In this document: positions 12,101-20,500 of the stretch, one piece after another
Layout: each line of letters starts with the position of its first letter
Position numbering within the stretch: the first letter of the stretch is position 1
Source of the DNA: Otis tarda
Taxonomy: Eukaryota > Chordata > Aves > Otidiformes > Otididae
NCBI GenBank assembly: GCA_026413225.1
Contig: CM048554.1
Coordinates: 53,651,463-53,715,462 of the forward strand
Length of the DNA stretch: 64,000 bases
Reading direction: 5' to 3'
Notes under the pieces: generated by a model
Database searches by the model: none
What the model was told of the DNA's origin: nothing
Seen by the model: the letters and a program-made list of their open reading frames with translations, nothing else
Position numbers and translations under genes: made by a program

Positions 12101-12313
12101 TATAATCTTCTATCAAAAATACTGATAGTTACACAAACATGTACTCACCCTTATATCACTTTCTTTCAATGAAAGTTCAGTCCCATCTTTGTACTTAACA
12201 GTATAAAGATGAGAAACGTCATCGTAACTAGTCACTTGTACTTCATAGTACAGGACACTTCCTGGCCAGCGGCCCATCACCACCTCGCCATCAGCGAACC
12301 TCCGGTTTGGCAT
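35..12313 (-). CDS. LBR: LBR, lamin B receptor (coding exons 2-12, 3' end off the left edge)
   Basis: Inner nuclear membrane protein that binds lamin B and heterochromatin through its nucleoplasmic N-terminus and carries a C-terminal sterol C14-reductase-like domain used in cholesterol synthesis. Eleven exons (12149-12313, 10387-10575, 8121-8204, 7260-7437, 6480-6676, 5658-5712, 3602-3796, 2189-2292, 1665-1790, 1399-1567, 35-115) have GT/AG borders and join in frame to 1,543 nt, 514 codons plus one base. The order is Tudor domain (about residues 1-55), RS-rich segment (about 56-118), charged linker (about 119-205), then hydrophobic segments of the reductase domain. Avian and human LBR are about 615-637 residues, so roughly 100-125 C-terminal residues, including the reductase signature region, lie left of the window. 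No frameshift or premature stop was seen. The protein resembles human LBR throughout, so the identification is firm; exon numbering assumes one non-coding first exon. Confidence 0.97.
1399..1567 (-). CDS. LBR: LBR exon 11: catalytic-core segment and following span
   Basis: 56 codons plus one base, acceptor TTTCTAG, donor T|GTAAGT. It encodes [20 protein letters not shown] then [18 protein letters not shown] and a further hydrophobic stretch ending TILN. HDGFGFM.AFGDL.WVPF is a core signature of delta14/delta7 sterol reductases. One departure from the usual MDIIHDGFG is threonine in place of the second isoleucine (codon ACC); it looks conservative but could be an error. Confidence 0.96.
1665..1790 (-). 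CDS. LBR: LBR exon 10: membrane span 5 and start of span 6
   Basis: 42 codons exactly, acceptor AACTAG, donor GAG|GTAAAT. It encodes [20 protein letters not shown], then a hydrophobic stretch leading to [13 protein letters not shown], closely matching other LBR proteins. VDALWNEEA is conserved in the family and close to the sterol-binding cavity in known homologue structures. Confidence 0.96.
2189..2292 (-). CDS. LBR: LBR exon 9: conserved reductase loop
   Basis: Two bases plus 34 codons, acceptor TCTGCAG, donor TGG|GTGAGT. It encodes [20 protein letters not shown] and continues [11 protein letters not shown]. The motif [22 protein letters not shown] is one of the strongest signatures of sterol C14-reductases (ERG24, TM7SF2, LBR). 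Confidence 0.97.
3602..3796 (-). CDS. LBR: LBR exon 8: membrane spans 3 and 4
   Basis: 195 nt, phase 1 in and out, acceptor CTTTAG, donor G|GTGAGT. It completes NGFYAF, a family signature, then encodes two hydrophobic stretches ([13 protein letters not shown] and [20 protein letters not shown]) followed by [17 protein letters not shown]. The last stretch differs from mammalian LBR (there SLKAPRNDLSPASSGN) but keeps RSLKAP. Confidence 0.97.
4365..4640 (-). mobile_element. CR1-type LINE fragment (3' end) in LBR intron 7
   Basis: About 275 bp matching the 3' portion of avian CR1. On the plus strand it shows GGTTGAGGTTAGAAGGGACC, CCAACACTCTGCTCAAGCAG, CAAGGATGGAGACTCCACAA and CTGCCTCTTGTCCTGTCACTG in the expected order. 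This is the reverse complement of CR1, so the element is on the minus strand and 5'-truncated, as usual for CR1. Visible mismatches to the familiar CR1 sequence suggest an old copy. Confidence 0.9.
5658..5712 (-). CDS. LBR: LBR exon 7: short loop exon
   Basis: 18 codons plus one base (55 nt), encoding [18 protein letters not shown]; it corresponds to VVEGTPLIDGRRLKYRLN in human LBR. The acceptor is CCTAG and the donor G|GTAAGC, phase 0 in and phase 1 out. This loop (G..L.YR.NG) is a hallmark of the sterol C14/C7-reductase family. It is missed by ORF length but exactly bridges exons 6 and 8 in frame. Confidence 0.95.
6480..6676 (-). CDS. LBR: LBR exon 6: membrane spans 1 and 2
   Basis: Two bases plus 65 codons, acceptor TTTGCAG, donor AAG|GTAAGC. 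It encodes a first hydrophobic span ([18 protein letters not shown]), the conserved loop [20 protein letters not shown], and a second span ([19 protein letters not shown]). This is the start of the ERG24/TM7SF2-like sterol reductase domain, and the first span also acts as the inner nuclear membrane anchor in LBR. Confidence 0.97.
7260..7437 (-). CDS. LBR: LBR exon 5: charged linker before first membrane span
   Basis: 59 codons plus one base, acceptor TTAACAG, donor G|GTATGTG. It begins [18 protein letters not shown] and continues through a K/E-rich helix-like stretch ([17 protein letters not shown]) to [11 protein letters not shown], the conserved LBR sequence immediately before the membrane domain. 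The exon ends in phase 1, with glycine split across the intron. Confidence 0.97.
8121..8204 (-). CDS. LBR: LBR exon 4: linker exon
   Basis: 28 codons, phase 0, acceptor AACCAG, donor GAG|GTATGA. The peptide includes [17 protein letters not shown], closely matching the linker of mammalian LBR ([16 protein letters not shown]). This is a disordered nucleoplasmic segment between the RS region and the first membrane span. It is too short to stand out as an ORF and was found by matching the family sequence. Confidence 0.95.
9381..9837 (-). mobile_element. Solo LTR, ERVL-like (5-bp duplication), in LBR intron 3
   Basis: A 457-bp element reading TGTCCTTATTG...GGGCTAAGCCACAACA on the minus strand. 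It is flanked by perfect direct repeats CAAGG (9376-9380 and 9838-9842). The sequence strongly resembles a common avian LTR whose U3 contains a GACCCAAACTGGCCAAAG-type block (about 9720-9740) and whose far end reads GTTGTGGCTTAGCCC on the plus strand. A TATA box, GTATATAAGT, is at 9681-9690 on the minus strand; the usual polyadenylation hexamer region is degenerate (AGTAAA). Orientation is that of LBR. No internal viral region is present. Confidence 0.88.
10387..10575 (-). CDS. LBR: LBR exon 3: RS-rich, SRPK-type phosphorylation segment
   Basis: 63 codons, phase 0 at both ends, acceptor TTTTAG, donor CCG|GTATTA. It encodes a serine/arginine-rich stretch ([20 protein letters not shown] at its core) followed by a lysine-rich tail. 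In LBR this region is phosphorylated by SRPK1 and CDK1 and controls chromatin and RNA binding; SPGRP matches a CDK-type SP site. The donor is less canonical (GTATTA) but the frame fits both neighbours. Confidence 0.95.
10892..10952 (-). ncRNA. Candidate structured RNA hairpin in LBR intron 2
   Basis: Read on the LBR sense strand, the 61 nt fold back on themselves with a GGC loop. Of 29 stem positions 24 are Watson-Crick and 3 are G-U pairs, leaving one U-U and one A-A mismatch. Read on the other strand the G-U pairs become A-C mismatches, so the sense RNA is the better fold. It lies about 320 nt upstream of exon 3. It could be a microRNA-like precursor, although the loop is small, or a palindromic transposon remnant. 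I do not recognise it as a named miRNA. Confidence 0.35.
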
Positions 12314-12329
12314 TTTCCAAAAGGAATCC
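12149..12329 (-). CDS. LBR: LBR exon 2: start codon and Tudor domain
   Basis: Contains 16 nt of 5' UTR and codons 1-55. The start is the ATG at 12313, opening [19 protein letters not shown], the LBR N-terminus. The fold is a Tudor domain, known in LBR to contact histone H4 tails and chromatin; the aromatic core ([20 protein letters not shown]) is present. The acceptor is a pyrimidine-rich tract ending CTAG, and the donor is AGG|GTGAGT. The exon ends on a codon boundary after SDIR. Confidence 0.97.
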
Positions 12330-15300
12330 CTAGAAATGAAATAAACCAACACATACGACAGCTAAACATTAGGCTTAATTTTTCCATATTCTCTTTCTGT
12401 ATCATTTAGGCTGTAACAGGCAAATTTTAAAGTAAACAATCTTCATCTTAAACAGGCAAAAAGTTGCCTGATAAGAAAAAAAAAAGCAATGATCTATTTT
12501 CCAAATTAATAGTAGACAGAAAAAAATGGATATAAAATAGAGCAAAGACTGAAGTTAGATGTTACGAAGAAATGTTCAAATGTATAAATAATACATCGAG
12601 ATCAGTATACAACTATGAGATATAACATTCATCAGAGATCATCAAAACCAGGCAAAGCATAAATTTGACCAAAATTACAAAATGCAGTTGACCTTATCTA
12701 GAGGGGAAAAAAAATAAATTAGGTGGTATCTAAGTGTCCTCTAACCCTCTTTTCCTGTGGTTCTACATAAACTACAGAAATGACGATTTCTAAATGTTAA
12801 AATAAGATGTCCCCTATGTATTCAATGCACACAATCAAATCATATCCTTTTTCAATTTATTATGCCAAACACTTAAAAGTTAGGAAACACCAGAATTTAG
12901 GCTCCTCTCTAGGTTGAGTATTTTCTCTTTTCCACCTATTTAGCACAAGGCATGTAATGCCTTTTGCAGGAGCCTGTACGAAAACAAAGTACAGCATCAG
13001 AGCAATCACATAATAACCTGAAAAACTAAAGTCTATCCCTCTGTCTGCACCATAAGGTTTTTACTTGATATGAGCAAAACACGGTTTAAGTGACCACCAC
13101 CCTTGGTCCACCATACTAGTGTGCTGGGAAAGCCACAACTGCAACTTAAAGGAAGTTATTAAGTATCCATAGCAGAAGATACTTTTAACCTTAACTTCTG
13201 TGACTCAGGTCTCAACATAGGAAGTGAAGGCATCCTAGACATCTAAGGTAAAATACACACTAACTTACGTACTGTCACCATTTGTATGATGAACATAGGA
13301 ACTAAGAAGGGTGGGGAGGAGGGGAAAGAACAAACCAGCAAATGTTTTTGCGTCAAAGCATTTTAACTTGTTTGCTATACAGAAGATGTGAAGCCACACA
13401 AAATGATGTGAAAATAAATAGTGAACTAGATACTCATTCATTACCTGTGAACTAACCTACAGTGAAAGAGTTATTATTTAGTAAAAAATACTGTTAATAT
13501 GCAATCACAGACCTTCATAACACATTGAGAGATGGGGCTAAGTGAGGTTTTTCAATCAGCTTTCATTCTGGCATTTCCTGAATCTGCTGCTGCTGTTAGA
13601 TTAGCTACACCTGTGTAGCTCTTCAAGTCAAGAAGAAACAAGAAACTCCACAAAATGCTCTCATGGATTTTACTGCTAACATTCCCAATTACTTCAGAAC
13701 AGAAACACCTGACCATCTCCTTTGCTGTATAATATTTGAAGGAGCATAAAGAGTATGTTTTATCATTTGGTTTCACTGACACTTGCCAGTTAGAAAAATT
13801 ATCAGAGCTCTAGTCTATGCTTGTAGGCACGTGCTCTTCCAGCTCATCTGACTTCTACCTAGTGTTTCTTGTCTCAGTCTCTTACTACTTTCTTATTCTT
13901 TCTGAGTTCCCACTCCTCTGACTCTGTTTTATCCCAGACAGTGTAACCCCCTCAAATTCATACCCATGTTTATTACAGTGCCATGAAATACAATTTCTGT
14001 CAGCGCATAGTTGTTTAGAGAGCATTCCAGTTGTTAGAGCAAAGTCTCAGTCGTGGTCTCAGGCTCTACTGCAAGGTAGGCAGAGAGCCCCCCATTCTTC
14101 CTGTTTCCACGCTTTTATACCCGTAGTTCCTCTAACCACCACCAGGTGTTCCTTATTGTCTTACCACCACCAGGTGTCCTCAATTTTGCTTCTCTTAGAA
14201 AGTCCCTTATTTTTCATTCCCAGGGCTTCTGATATTCATTGCCCCCAACAAATTTCCATATTTTCAATTCAAATTCTTCTCCATTCTCTCCTTATCCCCT
14301 TTAATTCCTTTGGAGTTTTCTGCCTTTTCTGCCCTTGTTGACCAAACTAGTTCCAGTTCCTCTTCAACACCTCCAGGCTCAAGATCTGATCTCAATCCCC
14401 ACCTCTGTCTCTTTGTCCAGTTTTCTCCCCCAAAATAGGAGTTCTTCAGGAGATTCACATCTACTACTGCTCTTTCTCCAGTCTCTTGCACAGTTCCAGC
14501 TTTTTCCTCCTCTTCCATAAATAATCTAAATATCAGTCCTCCACCAAGTCCAGTTATAGCTTTCACCAGATGTCATAACCTCATCTATGAGGTTATTTCC
14601 TCTTTGCTGCTGTACTTCCTACACTTCAGCCAACTGTTTCTTCTCTTGATCTAGAACACCCCAGGCATCGTCTGTAAACTCAAGAGCCTGACCAGGACAA
14701 AGCTGCCAGATCCTAGCACAAACTTGTGAAAAACTGAATCTCTGGAGTTTAAGTACTTTTTGAAAAAGGGAAACAATTTTTCACAAAGCTGTTACTAAAG
14801 ACATGTAAACTGATTTTTACGTTTTATAACAAAACCCTTCAAAATTTAGATATAATTTCATAGGGATAATAAAATGCAACTCTCTACTGACCTTCAAAAC
14901 TCAGATTTTTTTCTACACAAAAATGAAGGCAGCCCAAAGAAAAGGTAATCTGATTATTTAATTATTTTCAAGGGCAGAAAGACCTTCCCCTCCTCCAATC
15001 TCATTCTAAAAAGGAGCTGACATTAGTTTTAAGAAGTTGGAAAACTTGTTTGGAGGACCTGAAGCTGAATCAATGTTATGTAATTCAATGGGGCAGTTGA
15101 TGTCAATGATACAAAACTCCAGAATAATAAATAAATTTAAGTAAGTGGAAATATTATCTTGTGACTTAAAAGTAATGAAGAATGTTATTAATGCAAAGAC
15201 CTACTTATTTCCCCATTTTTCCTTAAATATTAAAGCTTAATACTGTGATCAAATAATAAACACTAAAAAACTAAATATTACTTCTTACTCTATCAAAAAT

Positions 15301-17044
15301 TACCCCCTTGTTCTGCACCCCTATGCCTCCTGTGCGGGAGGTTTGCAATCCTCATTCCATATATCCCTCTTCAAAAAGCTACACCTTCTCAAGGCAGCCT
15401 TCATCTGTTCAGATCACAAAAACCATTACTTCATCATCAAGAAAAATAAAGATAGGAATTCTTAAAAAAAAATATAATTTAGAAATTACATTTTTAATTT
15501 ACCACTGTTTTGAGCTCTACACACACCCTTGATAATTTTCAGGGTATTAGTTGGCATCAGCCTAATGTTCACAGTAGTTCACAAACTTTTTAATTCAGAG
15601 CTTCAAAATATATACTCAGGCAGCCTCAGAAGAAAATTATTTCATACAGTGAACCTCATACCTTAGAGATACCTGCTTGCAAATAAATTCACTTACTCCC
15701 AGATGTTAATTTGTGGTTTCTGCACAATTATGATTTTCTTTTAGGAACCCAGACTCTAAGGGAAGGGCTCAAAAGGATTTTGTATTCCACACCAAACCAA
15801 GACAATTAACGCAAAATTCCCTGGAGCTCAAAAGCTGGTCAAGAAGAGAAGTTACTGCTGACTCAACTGAGAACAAAATAATTAAAGAGAAACACGTCAG
15901 AGAAACATACTGCCCCGTAAATCCATTTCTGGTCTTTCTTAATGACCCTCTCACTAGATATGTGGAAAGACATTTCACTCCTGTCAAGAAAGTGAGAAGA
16001 AAAAGACTACTAGCTTGTAGTCACTAGATCATACCACATCATTAGAAGCTGCATACATAGCTTTAAGAAGAAATAAACCACTAAACAAAGATTTCCCTCT
16101 TCAAAGAGCAAACTTCCTATGTATCCAGCAATTCTACTTATTAATTCTGACATGTCACCATTGGTAGCTAATGTTGTGTATGTCAGAGAAGGGAGTCAGT
16201 TGAATGCAAGTAAAGAATTGCAGGAAAATAAAGAAAACATTGACAGTCAAGGCTGACAAGACACAGTTTCCTAACACAGAAAGTTACTACTGAATTCACC
16301 AAAGAGACCGAGCTTTTCAGGATCACCATTACTCATTCTACATTTCTGGCTCTTTACCTCCATAACGATGGAGGCATCTACCTCTGTTCAAGCTCACCTT
16401 GACTAAACAGACAAATTAGCTTCACCGCTAAAAACAAGCGCAAATAAGCCTCAAGATAAAATCAAAATCTATCAATCCTCAAGCAGCGAAACGAGGTTTT
16501 TCCCTTTAAAAAGGCTTTTCACCAGAAGCACTGAAAGCAGAGGGGAAAGCGTCAGGAACGTGACCTCCCCAGGCAGGGCCGCGGCGGCGCAGTGTTGACA
16601 GGAAGGGACCCACATGCCGGGGGCGGGGGGAAGGCGCGGCCCCTCGGCCCCGCCCCGACCGCACTCCCGGCCCGGGCTTGGCGCGGGGCCTCCGCCGTGA
16701 GGGGGAAGGGAGGGGCCGCACTAGGCCAGGCCGCCTTTCTGCGCCTCTCCCACGGCGCGTCCCACGCCACACTGCGTAGCCACGGCCTTTCCCCACCCCG
16801 GGCCCGGCGTCGCTGCGGGTCCCGAACAAAGCGAACAAGCTCAGCTCCTCCTAGGGCCCAAGCTGGGCAGCGGAAAAACGCGCCGCTCCTCCGCCCATCG
16901 GGAGAGAGGCCTGAGCGGGGCCCGCGGGCCGCGCATGGGGGCGGAGAAAGGCGGCGGCGATTGGCCGGAGCGTTTCCCCCGGGGAAGGCCGCGGGGGGAG
17001 GATGTCCCGGCCCCGCACCTGCCCCGGTGCCGCCATTCCCTTAC
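12330..17044 (-). other. LBR: LBR intron 1
   Basis: About 4.7 kb between the non-coding exon and the start-codon exon. It holds a solo LTR (13998-14250), pyrimidine-rich flanks on both sides of it (about 13880-13990 and 14257-14540), and a 22-nt perfect hairpin (14575-14596). The rest is AT-rich and I recognise nothing else in it. Confidence 0.7.
13998..14250 (-). mobile_element. Solo LTR, ERVK-like (6-bp duplication), in LBR intron 1
   Basis: On the minus strand this 253-bp element begins TGTTGGGGGC and ends CTGACA, giving the TG...CA retroviral termini. It is flanked by a perfect direct repeat AATTTC (13992-13997 and 14251-14256), the 6-bp duplication typical of class II (ERVK-like) integrases. 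A TATA box, GTATAAAAGC, lies at 14111-14120 on the minus strand. The U3 part carries a duplicated CACCTGGTGGTGG segment. No internal retroviral sequence remains, so it is a solo LTR in the same orientation as LBR. Family name not assigned. Confidence 0.85.
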
Positions 17045-17150
17045 CTGGCGCCCGCCCACACCGGGCCGGGCAGGAGGCGCGTCCGCGGAGCAGCGGGAAC
17101 CGGGCCCAAGCGCGGCGCTCTCCGCTGAGGGGAACAACCGCCCTGAGCGA
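17045..17150 (-). other. LBR: LBR non-coding exon 1 (5' UTR), right end approximate
   Basis: A strong splice donor, CCAG|GTAAGG on the minus strand, lies at 17045/17044 inside the CpG island and is the only good candidate upstream of exon 2. LBR in other vertebrates has a non-coding first exon. The transcription start is not directly visible; about 17.1-17.2 kb is inferred from the CCAAT boxes at 17214 and 17257. No in-frame ATG is needed here, as translation starts in exon 2. Confidence 0.6.
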
Positions 17151-17213
17151 CAGTTACGGCCGCGCAACGGTCCACCCCCTCGCCCCACCCCTTCCCGCCC
17201 GCCAACCACTTCT

Positions 17214-17261
17214 ATTGGCCAGAATGCGGCGTTTGAATCCTGGGTGGCCGCTCGCTATTGG
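17214..17261 (-). promoter_or_regulatory. Paired CCAAT boxes of the LBR promoter
   Basis: Two minus-strand CCAAT motifs, GGCCAATAGAA at 17214-17218 and CAGCCAATAGCG at 17257-17261, sit 43 bp apart (about four helical turns). Both have the flanks favoured by NF-Y. They lie just upstream of the inferred LBR start, at the usual -60 to -120 distance. Function is inferred from motif and position. Confidence 0.6.
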
Positions 17262-17599
17262 CTGCCGAGCGATGGCGCGGTCCTCCCGCCCGTGACCCGC
17301 CGCTTGACCGCCCCGGTGAGGGCGACGGTTCAGGGCCTCCCATCACGGCGGCGGGGAGCCGATAACGGGGGCGGAGGGGAGGAGAAGCTCGGGGAGGGCA
17401 GAGCGGGGATGAAAGGCTGTGATCGCCATGGCGGGGGCCGCCGCCTCAGGGCGCCTGCGCGGCACAGGCCCCGCCGCCGGGCGGTAAACAAAACCGGAGG
17501 GTTTGTGTACGGAGCACTCGCCGTCTCAGACGCCGCTTGAGGCTGAAGCAGTGCCGGTGCTCCCGGCAGCCATGCACCTCCAGCGCCCAACGAGGCTCA

Positions 17600-20500
17600 A
17601 ATGTGGCAAAAACACCGTCTCTCTCCTCCCAAAAGAAAAATTAAAAAGAGCAAAAAAACAGCAGCATGTAGGTTAACACTCTTCTTTTGAGGCAACTTTT
17701 TCCAGAAAGGCCATTTAAGTTGCTGGCAGATTTTGAAATCAGGAAGTCTAAGCAAGAGAGAAGTAAAATAGGTTGTGAAAAAGTTAACAAGTTTGTAATA
17801 TGCAGTAAGTTTTAAAGTAAAGTTGCCCATTTCAATTGTTTGGATCTTGAATATGATCCTTAAAGCATGATGGGTTTGCATTCGTACAATCTTTAGGGAC
17901 CTCCCAAACTGTCTAAATACAGATGCAGGCTGACAAGTCATGTTCTGGCCTAAAGCTTCCCAAATCAAAGAAAGCTCCTGAAAGGCGAGACCACTGCTTT
18001 CCAATACAGAAAACCAGCAATACCACACAGACACAGCGAAAGTCTCAGATTAAAAAGAAAAAAAAAAAACAACACAAAACAAAAAAACACCCCAAAACCA
18101 CAATCAAAACCAAACAGACATAAGTACAGCCTATGGTAACAATGGGCTGAACTTGTCTGAGACTTATTTATTTGCTCACAAATTTGTGAGTTAATTTTTT
18201 TATTTTTCTTTTTTTTTTCGTTTCTAGATCTAATGTTTGACTTAAGAGTATGGCAAGCTTTTTACCTAAGTAAATGAATGCAGGAAAGGGGCCTTCATAT
18301 GTGTTATTAAAAATATATATATTTTACTATTTATTCTACCTAGTTGGGCCTTGAACTTCTTAATTTTCCTAAGCAATTTTTAAAAAATATTTTATTTTAT
18401 GTTCCCCTCTTTTTTATACCAAATAGGTCAGGTTGTATTTTCACATGCATGCATTATATTTTTCACTACATAAGGCAATAAGAGACATCTAAATGAGATT
18501 AAAAGTTACTCAGTCGAACCAGAGTCATGTTTAAACACAGATTTAAATAAATGCAGTCAGAATAAATTTGTCCTTCAGCTGTGTTAAGGCAATCAGCTTT
18601 TGTCTGAAAGACATTTAATAACTTACTATGCAAAAGAATCTAACTGATGCTTCATTTCTGGCTTCAGATAATGAATGTTTTTGGTTCCAACTAACATTTT
18701 TGCTTTATTACTGTTGCACAGTTTACAATGATAATATTAGGAACTGTTTCCAGTAAATGTCTTAATTACAGCAACTAATGCTTGGAGTAAGCCTGCCTCA
18801 TTCTGTTGGGAACCAAAGCCTACAATTAATGCGCTTAAATATGAAGTTTTAAAATGTAATCTCATTTAGAGAATAAACATGTCTTCAGAGTAATGGTTTG
18901 GGTTTGGGATTGTTTATTGAACCCGGATTAGAAAGCTATTGGGCCATTAAGAACTGTTTATTGCAATTCTGCCAGTGAACCTGTTGATAATTGGTATATA
19001 TTTGAGAGATTATTTTGGAAATATTTATGGGAGCATTGCAGGTCAACTATTAAATGGGAAAAAATGTCAAATCAAATCAAAATTATATTACTTGTGCACT
19101 GCTGCAAGTTAGCTTTTCAGTGTCTTTATAAAGGGACTCGGAAGCAGATAAATTTCCCAATCTACACATAAAGCATCTCAGTCCCACAACATAAAACCAA
19201 GAAAAGAATTCTCCAGGCTTTCATTTTAATAATTAATATTAAGCACTAGGATATCACATCTACCTGAGAACACTGTGCCCCCGTAAGATGTGATCCTTCA
19301 AAATTCAGTAAGAAGTGTAAGAGGGCTCTGGGAGGGTGCTGGTGCTGGAGCTGGTCCCATAAAGGCTGCCTGCCACCTCTCCTTCCTCCGAATCCTGTCT
19401 CTGAATTACTCTTCAGCTGGAGGTAGAAAGAAGGATGAGGGTTTGGGAAGAAGCCATTCAAAAAGCACTGGGCGGTGGGTGTTAACTGTGACAAGGCTCA
19501 GCAGAATGGTGTAAAACAATAGTGATAACCAAAACTGGGATTATTTTACTCTCCTCCAGCAAGGGCCAGGAAAAATTGCTTCAGATTTAAGTTATGACTC
19601 TCAAGTCTCCTCAGGACACACACTTAGCATTGAAAAGTGCTTGAGTTTAAGAGAAAATATAAAATAGTTGGCAGTGTAGAAATTTAATACGAATAGTATT
19701 ATCTGTACTTTGTAAAATCTAGGTGTTGTTGAAGTGTAATTTGATATTTTCTGCATGACTGAAGTCTCAAATAGCTCTATTTAACAGCTAGGAAGGTCTC
19801 TATAGGCTACGCTTATGTACACTTAAGTAGTCCCGGGAAGTTCAGTTGCACTGACTGGCCTTGGGAGAACAGGTTGGCCTCTGTAAAAAGTTGGTCCTCT
19901 GTAAAAGAGGACCTCTCTCTGAATGATGAGCCCCTCTAAGACTGGAGGCATTGAATTTAGTATCCCAAGATATTAAGTTATCTTTAATTTAATAAAATAT
20001 ATTTTTTAAAATACTGGGATATTAACTCAAGACTTACCGTTCAGAATTGGTGACCATTCAAGTGCCCTGAATTGTTGTTAACTGGATTACTGGAATATTG
20101 CCTGTGATATTATGAATTACTGATACTACTGTGTGTACTGATATTTAGCTAATACATATGGAGACTCATAACTATGTGCTTTCTTAATGCCATATGAAAA
20201 CTCAGGTCTCATGGTAGAGCCCTCGGATAAGTCAAGTCTATGGAACTAAATTCAGGTTATATCCAACTTGTCTTCTTTCAGTTAATGATCTGTAAACACT
20301 TCCTGAAACATTAAATTTTACTATAAATCCTTTGACCTTTATTTTTTGTTGTTACATAATAATGTTTGCATACACAATGCCTACCTTACATTTTTTCCCT
20401 GTCTGTTTTTCACTTTACATTATTTTTTTTTTGTGGCTGACAAGTAAAATAAATGTAATCTAAGAAGTGTTCTTATTCCAATAGACCTTAAAGACCAAAA

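Larger units (their letters stand above)
16540..17560. promoter_or_regulatory. CpG island, LBR promoter
   Basis: About 1 kb of very GC-rich, CpG-dense sequence in an otherwise AT-rich window; the only such island here. It covers LBR exon 1 and the start of intron 1. It contains GC boxes (CCCCGCCCC near 16650, GGGGGCGGAG near 17370), a near-palindromic NRF1-like GCGCCTGCGC at 17451-17460, and ATGGCGG (YY1-like) cores near 17427 and, on the minus strand, near 17030. Such islands usually mark housekeeping promoters. Divergent transcription to the right is possible but no exon could be supported. Confidence 0.85.

Noticed and set aside
14264-14566. 100-codon Glu/Lys-rich frame beside the intron-1 LTR, considered as internal retroviral sequence
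   Set aside because: The LTR has its own direct-repeat duplication on both sides, so sequence beyond it is not proviral; composition is explained by the pyrimidine-rich plus strand.
16592-17540. Long open frames (up to 201 codons) on both strands in the CpG island
   Set aside because: GC-rich sequence lacks stop codons by composition; the predicted peptides are Ala/Arg/Gly/Pro-rich with no domain, and the frames overlap the promoter and exon 1 of LBR.
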